Source of the DNA: Undaria pinnatifida
Lineage: Eukaryota; Sar; Phaeophyceae; Laminariales; Alariaceae
Direction: 5' to 3'
Assembly: GCA_012845835.1 (NCBI GenBank)
Contig: JABAKD010000027.1
Span: 13,252,487-13,316,486 of the forward strand
Length of the DNA: 64,000 nucleotides
Made by a program: the position numbers and the translations under genes. Below the pieces are notes generated by a model. That model saw only the letters and a program-made list of their open reading frames with translations. It made no database searches and had not been told where the DNA came from. Shown piece after piece: positions 1 through 10,229 of the stretch (the stretch's first letter is position 1; every line of letters begins with the position of its first letter).

Positions 1-116
1 ACATCCAGCACACCCAGTGTCCGTACTGATTCTTCACCCTAGAAAGATCAGCTCTGTGGTCACAAGCTACGACACAGAGATAATGCATCGTAATGCATTC
101 GACAACGCAATGTCAC
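1..116 (+). repeat. dispersed repeat family E, nearly identical to 19861-19976
   Basis: Starts ACATCCAGCACACCCAGTGT. The first 115 bases match 19861-19975 with two substitutions. A third copy lies at 25634. Its 5' end continues outside the window. Confidence 0.85.
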
Positions 117-117
117 C

Positions 118-320
118 ATAGAACGGGACAGCTCACGCTATACCTACAATGGGATCCGAAGGGTGCGCCCGCTATCGTTGGGCTGCGAAAGCAACTGAGT
201 AAAATCGGCACACGACGCGTATGAAGATACGTGGAAGTGTGGTGAGCTCTGAAGCTTTTTTTTTTTCACCCCCATCCGCCGGAGGACCAAAAAGAGAAAA
301 AAAGGAAAAAAAAAGACTCG
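118..320 (+). mobile_element. poly(A) SINE family F
   Basis: Shares GGGACAGCTCACGCTATACC, TGGGCTGCGAAAGCAACTGAG and CATCCGCCGGAGGA with 2538-2747, in + orientation, ending in an A-rich tail. Confidence 0.7.
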
Positions 321-448
321 CTGAAATGTACCAGATGATGTTGAACAAAAAGCCCATACGGCCATCCCCCAGGTACGTATATACGACGTAAAAAATATCG
401 CAAAAAGAAAGAAAAAAAAAGGAGAAAGTTTTTCCCGGCGATTTCGGG

Positions 449-541
449 TTAACCCCTTTAGAGCCCCCGAACCCCTCCCTATATCGTACTAAATCCAAGT
501 AATTTGTCCCCAAAACGGGTTTCCAGTTGTAAAGGGGTTAA
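449..541. mobile_element. TTAA-flanked MITE (CCCCTTT inverted ends)
   Basis: TTAACCCCTTTAGAGCCCCC at one end and GTAAAGGGGTTAA at the other, 93 bp. The TTAA duplication and CCC end are those of piggyBac-type transposons; no transposase is present. Confidence 0.75.
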
Positions 542-898
542 AAAATATAAGAAGCCGGCGGCCCCGTGGAAGATCTCAAAAAATGTAATTTCACCATAAA
601 ATTGCTATTATTATTACACCCTCGCTACGTCGTTTATATCGTGGCACCAGGCGTTTGACCAATGCTACGTACGACGATAAGAAGAGAGGTACGTACGACG
701 TAGGCCGTTTTTTCTTCTTCTGCTCCTCAAGCCTGGGTTTAGCACCTCGCTAAAACTTCTTCTTGAGACCTACCAACTGATGATGATGATTTGAAGAAAT
801 CTGAAGGTTGCAGCAACAACAACAACAACAGCAGCAGCTGAAGGACAGCCGCCGCGGGCAAACGCCGAGACGGAATATCTGCGGAATCAACGCAGGAC

Positions 899-985
899 GA
901 TCAAAGCCATTCGCTGGTGGCAAAGATGAGTTTCGACGAAATCTTCGATCTCACAGCTGGAGTGTATTTTCATTTTTTATAATAT
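899..985 (-). mobile_element. foldback-family arm tip
   Basis: GATGAGTTTCGACGAAATCT and TCGATCTCACAGCTGGAGTG then an AT-rich end. Confidence 0.6.
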
Positions 986-1052
986 ATATATATACGAGTA
1001 TATATATAGCTTCACTGTAGTTCCAAGGGGAGTGCGAGCCGACCTATATGGT

Positions 1053-1362
1053 CCTATGTACCGGTCGCCACGGTGGCGTATCAGGTTATCCTCGAGCCTG
1101 GTACAGGTCAGTTTCGTGAGTTCGAGCCCCGCCGAGTGCATACTCGCATAAATTCGTTGGGACTTTTTCTTGTGCACAATTTGACTTGCGGAAAGCGCGA
1201 GAGCGTGAGTTAGCAACACTCGATGAAAAATCGACGAGCAGTGGGACTGCTGAACCCTACGTATGCGCGAAGAAAGTTGAAGGCGGGAACCGGGGGGGAA
1301 GAAGGGACGACACCTGTCACCACGGTTTGTCCAGAAGCTGGAAAGTAAAATTGTGAGAAGAA
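1053..1362 (+). mobile_element. tRNA-derived SINE
   Basis: tRNA-like head: A-box-like GGTGGCGTATCAGG and B-box-like GAGTTCGAGCCCC about 45 bp apart, then the body TTTTTCTTGTGCACAATTTG ... TCCAGAAGCTGGAAAGT. No canonical tRNA fold is complete, so it is a SINE and not a tRNA gene. Confidence 0.75.
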
Positions 1363-1384
1363 AAAAGAAAGAAATCCTTTATAA

Positions 1385-1490
1385 TAAGGATACACAAAAC
1401 CCGTAATACGCGCGATCGTGCAAAATATGAGTTTCGACAAAATCTTCGATCTCACAGCCGGTGGAGTGTGTATTTTATTTATATAATACA
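1385..1490 (-). mobile_element. foldback-family arm tip
   Basis: ACACAAAACCCGTAATACGC, GAGTTTCGACAAAATCTTCG and TCTCACAGCC before an AT-rich end. Confidence 0.6.
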
Positions 1491-1794
1491 TATCCGGCTT
1501 TCTTCGTGTACAACACCCGCAAACAAGCCAAACGTCAGGCTTCCTCTAAAAGATCTAGTACTCTCTCCATCCTGAACGAATAAGAGCCCATAAACGAGTG
1601 TTCTGCATACAACTACATGCATGCCCGATGAGCAATCCCAGACGGTCTATTCTGGTGGGTATATTATAGCGAAATTTTGCAACAACAAAGAAGACGACGA
1701 AATTCTGACGTTTTTGGGTGAAGGGAAAGCCCAGACACTTCGAAAACGTTCTATCTTAGCCCCGGGAAAGCGACACCTCTTCTGCACATATATG

Positions 1795-1950
1795 TTGCAA
1801 GGGGAGTCGCCGACCTATATCCTTAATGAGGACACACAACCCGTACTGTATCGCGATCGGAGCACCACACATTTAGCTTGCAAAAATGAGTTCCGACAAA
1901 ATCCTCGATCTCACAGCTAGATAGTGTATTTTCAATTTTATAATATATAC
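1795..1950 (-). mobile_element. foldback-family arm end
   Basis: GGGGAGTCGCCGACCTATAT, ACACACAACCCGTA, ATCGGAGCACCACAC and CTCGATCTCACAGC, in the order seen in complete arms. Confidence 0.65.
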
Positions 1951-2019
1951 CGTGCGTAGCAAGAAGCGTTCTACCGATTCGTTGTTCTACTCCCTACTTA
2001 GAAGAACTCGTTTTGTTTG

Positions 2020-2345
2020 CGGTGGAGTGCGCACACTAACAGCGTACGTACGTAGAGGCCATACAAGCTTAACACGCAGGACAACCACCAGAAAAGCGGC
2101 ACTAAGAACGGGCAGGCATGAGAAGATTGATACAGGAAAATAATAAGTTCAGAAGAAGCCGGTGACCCTCTGGTCTAGCCATTTTCAATAGTCTGAGAAT
2201 AGTTTTGTGACGGGAGTTGTTTTAGCAGTGTAGTGTTAGCAGTGGGTGTCAATTTAGCGTCAACCGCCCACAACCACGCCACGTCACCGCCCACTCGTTA
2301 ATATCTACGGACTTGTTTGCGGCAAGTGCGTACACGTACGTACGC
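2020..2345 (+). repeat. dispersed repeat family M
   Basis: AGATTGATACAGGAAAATAA, then CGTCACCGCCCACTCGTTAA and TATCTACGGACTTGTTTGCG are shared with 5240-5560 and partly 8560-8645. Confidence 0.6.
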
Positions 2346-2439
2346 GTACGTACGCAAAGGTCTTGCGTAAGTGAACGTCCCATAATATACATACGACATA
2401 TCGTAGTCTAGACCTATATAAACAATATAAACATATATA

Positions 2440-3135
2440 TATAAAGAAAAATGCATTCCAGCTGTGAGATCGAAAAGATTTCGTCGAATTTCATCTTTAC
2501 CAGCTGTGTGTATTATTACTCCGATCGCGCGTATTACTTTTTTTTTTTTTTTTTTTTCTTTATCCTCCGGCGGATGGGGAAAAATAAAGCTTTAGCTCAC
2601 CACACTTCCGCGTATTTTCATACGCGTCGTGTGTCGATTTAACTCAGTTGCTTTCGCAGCCCAACGCTAGCTGGCGCACCCTTCGAGTCCCATTGTAGGT
2701 ATAGCGTGAGCTGTCCCTATCAGTGGTCTTCGTTACAACCCCGGCAGGCGCGTATTACCCTGATTGTATATGTGTCCTCACTATGGATTTTTTTTTTCTA
2801 GTCTATCTAGTATTATTCCCATTAAGGATATAGGTCGGCGACTCACTCCCCTTGGAAACACTACACTGTAGCTTGTACCAGGGTCAACAGGGTGATGTTA
2901 GTCAATCTGTGCGCGGAAACTATAAAACCCGTTTCTGAGGAGGACAAAATCTTGACAGCTGTGGAGGGAAAGGCATCAGTTTATCAAGAATATCCTGTAA
3001 GTCGTACAACCGGTGAGGCGAGGGAGGAAATTTTTTAAGGCGTGGGGGCCGGGGGCGGGGGGTAGCGGGGTAGTAGAAGGGGGGGAGCACCTAATCTGTG
3101 CAGCAGCCATAATAAACCCTTGAAGTGGAAAAAAA
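2440..3135 (+). mobile_element. foldback-family arm interrupted by a SINE
   Basis: Runs from ATTCCAGCTGTGAGATCGAA through CCGATCGCGCGTATTAC, is split by an insertion at 2538-2747, and resumes to GACAGCTGTGGAGGG and a G-rich end. The partner arm is absent. Confidence 0.7.
2538..2747 (-). mobile_element. poly(A) SINE (family F) with 11-bp target duplication
   Basis: 210 bp flanked by perfect direct repeats GCGCGTATTAC at 2527-2537 and 2748-2758. It begins with about 20 T on the + strand, i.e. a 3' poly(A) tail on the - strand, then the ATCCTCCGGCGGATGGGG motif. This is the signature of target-primed retroposition into the foldback arm. Confidence 0.8.
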
Positions 3136-3189
3136 TGTGACGGGAAGAACGCATCTGTTTATCATGTACATCCTGTATTTTTTTCAATT

Positions 3190-3490
3190 TTCTTCTCACT
3201 TTCACTTTCCAGCTTCCGGACAAGCCGTGGTGACAAGACCTGTCGTCCCTTCTTCCCCCCGGTTCTTGCTTTCAATTTTTTTCGCGCATAGGGTTCAGCA
3301 ATCTCACTGCTCGTCGATTTTCATCGAGTGTTGCTAACTCACGCTCTCGCGCTTTCCGCAAGTCAATTTGTGCACAAGAAAAAGTCCCAACGAATTTATC
3401 CGAGTATGCACTCGGCGAGGCTCGAACTCACGAAACTGACCTATACCAGGCTCGAGGATAACCTGATACGCCACCGGGGCGACCGGTCCT
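3190..3490 (-). mobile_element. tRNA-derived SINE
   Basis: Reverse copy: body AGCTTCCGGACAAGCCGT to head ACGCCACCGGGGCGACCGG. Near full length. Confidence 0.75.
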
Positions 3491-3552
3491 GTATATATAT
3501 GTGTGTATGATGATACCTGGTTAGAGAGAGTCAGCCCACGCACACACGGTAC

Positions 3553-3616
3553 TATTGTGCGAGTTAATGAGAGAACAACAACAACAACAACACCCACCAC
3601 CACCACCACCACCACC

Positions 3617-3648
<32 letters not shown>

Positions 3649-3652
3649 CTTA
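3553..3652 (+). repeat. family D end with compound (CAA)/(CAC) microsatellite
   Basis: GCGAGTTAATGAGAGAACAA leads into (CAA)n, (CAC)n about 34 bases, then (CAA)n. Confidence 0.7.
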
Positions 3653-3886
3653 GTAGAGGGGCGTAAAGCAAAAGTTTCTGAGCTTCTAACACGCAGTACG
3701 AGGAGCTCAACAACATACCTCACCTCCGAAACATAACTTCGAAGACATTCGTTGGCGCAACCCGGCCAGCATACATTATTTCTAGACGTGCTCGTATTAT
3801 TATATATAGTCCCGAGAAAAACATGCTCGTAAAGGTATCATGCCCCAACCGATCGACGGGGGCGGGGTGTTCCACACGCCAGGAGC

Positions 3887-3976
3887 TTAACCCCTTTACA
3901 ACTGGAAACCCGTTTTGGGGGACAAATTTACTTGGATTTAGTATAGGGAGGGGTTCGGGGGCTTTAAAGGGGTTAA
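3887..3976. mobile_element. TTAA-flanked MITE
   Basis: TTAACCCCTTTACAACTGGA ... GCTTTAAAGGGGTTAA; same family, opposite orientation to 449-541. Confidence 0.75.
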
Positions 3977-3979
3977 TAA

Positions 3980-5240
3980 CCGGTCAGAAGGTCTCCAGAG
4001 TCGTTTGGCCCAGAAGAAAGGTAAAAGCCCTGCTATCAGATGATCGTGGGATGACTCGCGCGGCGAACGTTTTTAGCAGACCCAGGACTGGGACTCAAAC
4101 AGAGAAGGAGTGCTCTCTCAAACTGAAAACCTCCTCGGCAGGTGTTGCTGTGACTGGTACTCCGAGTGGGGGATGCGTGGTCTTGTCGATGTTGGGAAGC
4201 GTGCCCCTCATTGAGTTCCGGGGTGTCTTTGGTTGGTCTATCTCCTCAAGGCTCGCTGGATAGACTCAAAGCTTTTACGCGTTTCTTCCCTACATAGCAT
4301 ACTAAAAGACAGACATAACTGGGGCTAAGTAGGGTAGGGAACGGTGGTGCAGGGTAATGCAGGGTAGTGCAGGGTGGTGAGATGAGGGGCGCCCTGCTTA
4401 TGATCCCATCATAGTCGTCAGCTGCATTACCGCCCATCTATGATGACGGTCTTGATGTGAAATGTGGCATCTAATATCGCGTGGTTCCACCTCTAACTAT
4501 GACAATGCCTTCACGTCGAATCTATAAACTATCCCTCTACGGAGGGCACTCCATTACATTAGGCCACCCTGAACAGTCGTAGTTGCAGATCACCTGGCAA
4601 TCAAAGGATGTCGACAAAACATCCAGAATTGGAAAGGGGATCGAGAAGATACGGCTATTCGAAACAAACGAAAATGAGGCTATAGATCCCCCCACACCTC
4701 GTAATTAATGAGGCTAAAATGCCTTACTGCAAGATATACAACCCTATATGATGGAGCTCACAACCGTGAGAGCTCGAGAAAGGGTATGTACCTACGGTAT
4801 ACCAGTAGCAATCGGCCTACGAAAACACGAAGGGCTCGGCCACTGAGCGCGAGGATGCGAAGGGAGCCAAAGAGGAAGGTATAGACGCGGAAACAATGTC
4901 AGAAGAAGAGAAGAAGGGAACACGTGCCACGCTGTGAAGGCCAGACAAATTTACGGCCTGAAGCGTAGTGCCGAAGGGGCGGGCGGTAGGTCCATTCGCC
5001 GAAAGACAAGAGAAAAAGGAAGGAACACTGCCTAAAAAGAGGAACGTCAGAGTCCGCTACGTTGGACATGGAAACCTGACGGGGCCATCGGTTGGACGGT
5101 GAAAGGGAAACAACCAAGACGCGAGAAGATTGACATATGTAAATATAAGACTTAGTTTGGGTAGTAGGCCATTGGTTAACCTTTGGCAAGAGTGGTCAAA
5201 CGGACTAATACCACCCCACGCTTTCCTGAACTGGGTCCAG
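3980..5240. other. no gene recognised
   Basis: Open frames are short and unconvincing. A short imperfect repeat of GTGCAGGGTA occurs at 4340-4380. The stretch 5170-5212 matches the 60.6-kb repeat in reverse. Confidence 0.4.
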
Positions 5241-5560
5241 ATCCGCAGGAAAACAACAAGTTCAGAGAAGAAACCGCGCTACCTGGTCAGTCATTGTTAA
5301 ACTAATTAAACTAATAAATAGTCTAAAAAAACGGAATTATTGTTAGATTTTTGGTATATATCTGGAACGTTAAGTATATTTTGTAATAGCAGTTTACGTT
5401 AACCACCGCCAACCACCACGTCACCGCCCACTCGTTAATATCTACGGACTTTTTTGCGGCAAGTGAGTACGAACACCTCTTTGATAATTCTATCTACCAG
5501 AAAAGGAGCATTCTCAGAAAGGTACACAGGCCGAGAGATTGATACAGGAAAAATAAGGAG
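5240..5560 (+). repeat. dispersed repeat family M
   Basis: ACGTCACCGCCCACTCGTTA and AGAGATTGATACAGGAAAAA, a rearranged order relative to 2020-2345, as if cut from a tandem unit. Confidence 0.6.
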
Positions 5561-5597
5561 GAATCTTGAAAGCACACAGTTATTATATCTTCTCACA

Positions 5598-5835
5598 CTT
5601 CTACTTTCCAGCTTCTGGGCCGCAAGCCGTGTGGTCACAGGTGTCGTCCCCTTTTCTCCCCCGTGCTTGCCTTCAATTTTTATCGCGCATAGGGTTCAGC
5701 AATCCCACTGCTCGTCTATTTCTCATCTAGTGTTGCTAATTCAAGCGCTTTCGCGCCTTCCGCAAATCAATTTTTGTGCACAAGAAGAAGTTCCAACGCA
5801 TTTATACGAGCATGTGGCACTCGGCGGGTATAGAC
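5598..5835 (-). mobile_element. tRNA-derived SINE, 5'-truncated
   Basis: The body is present (GGTTCAGCAATCCCACTGCT), but it ends at GGCACTCGGCGGG without the A and B boxes. Confidence 0.7.
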
Positions 5836-6507
5836 TACATATATATGTGTGTTGCCCTGACAGAACGGCAGCAGCAGCCTTCTCATTGTCAGCTTTTCTT
5901 AATGTATTTTTGATAAACATTAGCTCCGACCTGTGACGGCGTTGACGGCAAAATAATAAAATAATAGTAATGGAGATAATCTTTAAGCTCCAGAGTATAT
6001 ATATCTCGGCGCAAAAAAGGAATTGCACGATTAAGATTTCTATAACCTGATACGAAGTATGCTCTCTTGTAGGGGGAGGGGGAGGGACGGGGGGGGCGGG
6101 GTGTGTGAAACGAAGAAGTAAAAAAGCGTCCGCGCGCTTGTGTTGTACAATGTTTGTACGACGTACAACATGATGAGACATGTACGTACGTATGTGCGTC
6201 TCGAATGTGAATGATTTGAATATTATAATATAGCTTATCGGATCGCCGGTCTGACGGCTACGTTTTATCTTGACACCCAGTTAGTTGTTGTCGGAGGTGT
6301 TCGAACGGCAAAAAGATAAATTTCGCCTGGGCGAGATGTCGGGTTTTTGCGGTGCAGTGTCTGTGGCTTTGATGATGCTCTTAAGCCCTCCCCTCCCCCC
6401 AACGCCTACGATAAACGCTCCCAATGCACACACCTATATCACCACACCTATCTAACGCGTCGTTTCTCTAGAAGTAGAGTACTGTACAATCGACAATATA
6501 CCATTAC

Positions 6508-7464
6508 TATATAATGAAAAATAAGAATACACTCCTCCAGGCTATGAGATCGAACATTTTGTCCAAACTCATCTTTGCAAGCTGTGTGCAATACTCCGAT
6601 CGCGCGTATTTTACGGGTCGTGTGTCCTCATTAAGGATGTACGTCGGCGACTCACTCCCCTCGGGACTACAATGTAGCTTGTACCAGGGTCAACAGGGTG
6701 ATGTTAGTCAGTCTGTGCGCGGAAACTATAAAACCCGTTTTGAGGGGGACAAAATCTTACAGCTGTGGAAGGAAATGCATCAGTTTATCAAGTGAATCCT
6801 GTAAGTCGTACAACCGGTGAGGGGAGAGTGGAGTTTTTGAGGACGTGGGGGCCTGATTTTTGATCAAAAGGGGGGCGGGAGGGGGGGGAGGGGGGGGGAG
6901 GGGACGGGCGGGGAAGCTCAATTTGTGCGTGGAAGCTATAAATCCTTTTTGTGGGGGAGGGGGGGGGGATGTGGCGGGGGGGGGCGGGGGGCGGGGGGGG
7001 AGGGCTTTAGGTCGCATAGATGTAGGGGTTTGCTATACGCGTGGTTCTAGGTCTAGGCGATGGTGCGGGTGGTGGGGAAGGAGGGGGCGTTGGGGGCGGG
7101 GGGGGGGTGGGAATTGTTCAAACCCATGCCCCCACGCCCTTCAAAGCTCCGGCCTCCCCTCACCGGTTATTCGACTTACGGGATTCACTTGATAACCTAA
7201 TTCATTTCGATCCACAGCTGTCAGATTTTGTCCCCCACAGAAACGGGTTTTATAGTTTCCGCGCACAGACTGCCTAACATCGCCCTGTTGACCCTGGTAC
7301 AAGCTACACTGTAGCTCCAAGAGGAGTCGCCGACCTATAGACTTTGTCCTCAATGAGGACACACAACCCGTAATACGCGCGATCGGAGTATCACACAGCT
7401 TGCAAAGGTGAGTTTGGACAAAATCTTGGATCTCACAGCTGGAGTGTGTTTTTATTTTTATTAT
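6508..7464. mobile_element. foldback (long inverted-repeat) element, complete copy
   Basis: Left arm 6508-6850 and right arm 7137-7464 are inverted copies of each other for about 330 bp. Arm order from the tip: AT-rich TAAAAATAAAAATACACTCC-like end, AGCTGTGAGATCGAA, GATACTCCGATCGCGCGTATT, CAGGGTCAACAGGGTGATG, GCGCGGAAACTATAAAACC, GACAGCTGTGGA. The centre 6851-7136 is G-rich with many runs of eight or more G. No transposase ORF: non-autonomous. Confidence 0.75.
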
Positions 7465-7499
7465 AGACTAAACTCTCTGTCACGGTGATTCAGCGAGGT

Positions 7500-7572
7500 A
7501 TTATTGTTGTTGTCGTTGTTGTTGTTGTTTTCACATTAACTCTTGTCGAATCATCTAGAGTCCGTGGTCACA
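7500..7572 (-). repeat. family D end, reverse
   Basis: (GTT)n, TTTTCACATTAACTCTTGTC and GTCCGTGGTCACAC, just outside the foldback element. Confidence 0.6.
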
Positions 7573-7574
7573 CA

Positions 7575-8090
7575 AAGAAAGGTGCTGGAGCTCTACGTAG
7601 GAAGATTCGAAGAACCAAATGAAATAAAAATTTGTGCGGGAAAATCTACACTTTGCCGCCTAAAAACGCACGATACGAAGAAGGCGACAAGTGAAATGAT
7701 CCAATGTGCAAACTGAACTCACATGGCCGCCGCGGATATCCACTCAACCACGGCATAGACTTGCCCCGTTTCCACGACTAACCCACTCGCGGCTACAAAC
7801 TACACAGCGGTTGAGCTGCCTGCACCGTACAACCGCACGGTAATCGTGAGCACAGACAAACGCGCCAGCCGTCTGGAGTGCTGTCAAAGTGACGACCCGC
7901 GGGCATGCAGTGAAAAAAGGGCAATCGAACCAAAAACCGCCATACAAAATATCAATGGTGTCATCGCCCCGTTTTTCCGAGTTATCTGACAGGTTGCAGC
8001 GCAGCTCTGAGCTACGACGTCCGCGCCTGAAAATTGAAAATTGCGGGGGGTCGTTCCCCATGAAGGGTATACAACCCTACCAACTCTACA
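7575..8090. other. unassigned unique stretch
   Basis: A - strand frame from ATG 8061 to 7744 (MGNDPPQFSIFRRGRRSSEL...) has nine cysteines but no motif. I see no splice signals and do not call it. Confidence 0.3.
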
Positions 8091-8100
8091 AAATATACGT

Positions 8101-8425
8101 AGCCGGTCGCCCCGGTGGCGTATCAGGTAATCTTCGAGCCTGGTTGGTACAGGTCAGTTTCGTTAGTTCGAATCCCCCCGAGTGCATCGTACTCGTATAG
8201 ACTAAATTTGTTGGGACTTTTTTTTGCGTGCATAAATTGACTTTTTTTGCGGAAAACGCGAGAGCGTGAGTTAGCAACACTCGATGAAAAATCGACGAGG
8301 AGCAGTGGGATTGCTGAACCTTATGCGCGATAAAAAATGAAGGCAAGAACCGGGGGTAAGGAAGGGAACCGACCTGTGACCATAAACGGCTTGTCCAGAA
8401 GCTGGAAAGTCAAAGTGTGGGGGGA
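8101..8425 (+). mobile_element. tRNA-derived SINE
   Basis: GCCGGTCGCCCCGGTGGCGT head, AGTTCGAATCCCCCC B-box, full body to CAGAAGCTGGAAAGTC. Confidence 0.75.
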
Positions 8426-8429
8426 AAAA

Positions 8430-9550
8430 AAAAAGTACGTTTACGTACGTACGTAAGAGACGGTTACGTCCAAACGTAAATGCCGCCATGCTCGTACAAG
8501 TAGCTTTTAGCGCACGAAGAAGAACCAGGTAGCGCCATCGGCCACAGTCAGTCACAGCCAGCCAGCCACGGCGCGCGTCACACCGCGTCATCGCCCGTTC
8601 GCGGTAATATTTACGGACTTGTTTGCGGTCAAGTACGTACGCGAGCGCACAAATAAATGAAACTTCGTACATAATAATCAAGCTACGCCGTAGGAGCATC
8701 GATCGATCGATCTCCTCCTGTTTCCAGGATCGATCTGTAACAACAACGGTTCGGCCAAATGTCTGGCTGACGCGATCTCGGATCTCTCTGCACATCTCTG
8801 TTTTCCCGCGGCTGTTATTCAACCTCCCTGACGCTCTCTCTCTCCTACACATTGTCATACTTAGGTATACTATTTTTTTACTATAATCTAGACTACACGA
8901 GTATTATATACCAGGTAGACTAGACTATATATATGGGAAAATAAAAGTAAGAAGACGCATGCATACAAAAATCCACGTTCTATTGTAGGTAGCTCGATTA
9001 TTCGCTTATATTCGGTGGGGAGTGGGGAAGGAGGGCAAGCAAGCATACATACAGCGAACGGCGGTATGACACACGATGTGCGTCATCTGTGAGCTACGAG
9101 CAGAGCTAAGTCAGGGGGGTACGTACGTGCTTTCGCACGCACACACAACAACACCACAAAAGCATCATCTCAGCATCTTACCACCTGCAAGCACACAGCT
9201 CTCGTGTTTGTTCCGTCGTCGCGCGTCCCAGGTGCGTGTTGTCCCGCAAAAAACTTTAAGTCACGTTTGTTTTTTTTGTTGTTTTTAAATGATACTGTAT
9301 TATTGAATGAACGCTTCAGGCACCGGCTCTCCCGTTGAATCGAAATCCTGGAAGCACAATTTAGCTAATTATTCAAATCATGGCATTTTTCAAGGAGCGC
9401 AAGAGGCCCGGATGCCCCGCCATCCGCTCGTATTTTTCCGATTTCCACGCAATTGCTGTGTAACAATCGTGTCCAAGGCAGCAGGGCTTGTGGGCTTGTG
9501 GGACGTAAGAAGACTATTATAGCATCATTCTCCCGGCTGATTTTGGCATC
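8430..9550. other. no gene recognised, possible upstream region of the 9557 exon
   Basis: Contains GATCGATCGATC and ACGTACGTACGT runs and a C/T-rich stretch at 9280-9290. No promoter element is evident. Confidence 0.35.
8560..8645 (+). repeat. dispersed repeat family M, fragment
   Basis: GTCATCGCCCGTTCGCGGTA and TTTACGGACTTGTTTGCGGT. Confidence 0.5.
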
Positions 9551-9556
9551 GGGACT

Positions 9557-10072
9557 ATGGTTACGACGAACACTGAAGTTGTGCTTCCTCAGCAGTCCTC
9601 GCCCCTTATGGTAGTATCGAACAAGGAGGAGCCAGGAATGAGCAAAGCTAAAAAAAACACAGCAGCAGCTATTGGTAAGACAGGGGATCGGAGTGTATCA
9701 CCGGTACTAGCGAAAGCAGCAGGCTCAGCACCAAAAGCGACAACTACTCCTACGACAACAGCGGTGAAGCAAGCGCTGGCTGCGCTATCCCTTTCCAGCG
9801 CGAAGTCTTCCTCCCTCTCGGAGACCAGCTTTCCCGACCCGTCGAAGCACCAGAGGAAGGTGCGAGAGAGCCCCAGGCAATCTGGACTGTGGTGTCCTGT
9901 TTTTTTTCGTTTTTTTTTTTTTGTTTTGTTGAGTTTTGCAGTACCTTGCAGAGTTTGCATACTTTAATCGACTTGATGTTTCATTCCCTGTCCTGTTATG
10001 CGCGTCCTGTGCTCGGAGTTTTAGCGAGAACAGAGAAGCCTCGTACATACAGCTTGCTGTGCTGATGAACAC
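9557..10072 (+). CDS. possible first exons of an unrecognised gene
   Basis: Exon 9557-9859 starts ATGGTTACG and encodes 101 residues rich in Ala, Ser, Thr and Lys (MVTTNTEVVLPQQSSPLMVV ... SFPDPSKHQRK), probably disordered. The donor is AAG|GTGCGA. A strong acceptor, T-tract plus GTTTTGCAG, ends a short 82-nt intron at 9941. The next exon would read YLAEFAYFNRLDVSFPVLLC and stop at TAA 10070-10072. The second exon may instead splice onward. No domain recognised. The antisense frame is also open, but its acceptor would lie in a purine run. Confidence 0.42.
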
Positions 10073-10085
10073 GTAAAACACCAAC

Positions 10086-10226
10086 CTCCCCCGAGACCCT
10101 GTATGCGAACGATCGTAGCTTCTCTGCCAGCCTAAGCATCTCCGGCTGCGCCCACGGGGGCGCTTGCTGCGGGGAGAAGGCGAGAGCGGGTCTTGTCGGC
10201 AAGTCGGCGATTATAGTATCTCGCAT
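10086..10226 (-). CDS. possible isolated exon, unrecognised
   Basis: On the - strand, TTTGTTTCCAG precedes MRDTIIADLPTRPALAFSPQ and 27 more residues ending RVSGE, with a donor-like GAG|GTTGGT; 47 codons, phase 0 on both sides. Codon use is GC-ending. The + strand is also open here. It converges with the candidate gene starting at 9557. Flanking exons were not identified. Confidence 0.33.
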
Positions 10227-10229
10227 CTG

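Noticed and set aside
6757..7192. Gly/Arg- or Pro-rich proteins in the foldback core
   Set aside because: Direct translation of G runs.
7744..8061. 105-codon - strand Cys-containing frame
   Set aside because: Reasonable composition but no splice signals, no homologous pattern and an overlapping + strand frame; not supportable as a gene.
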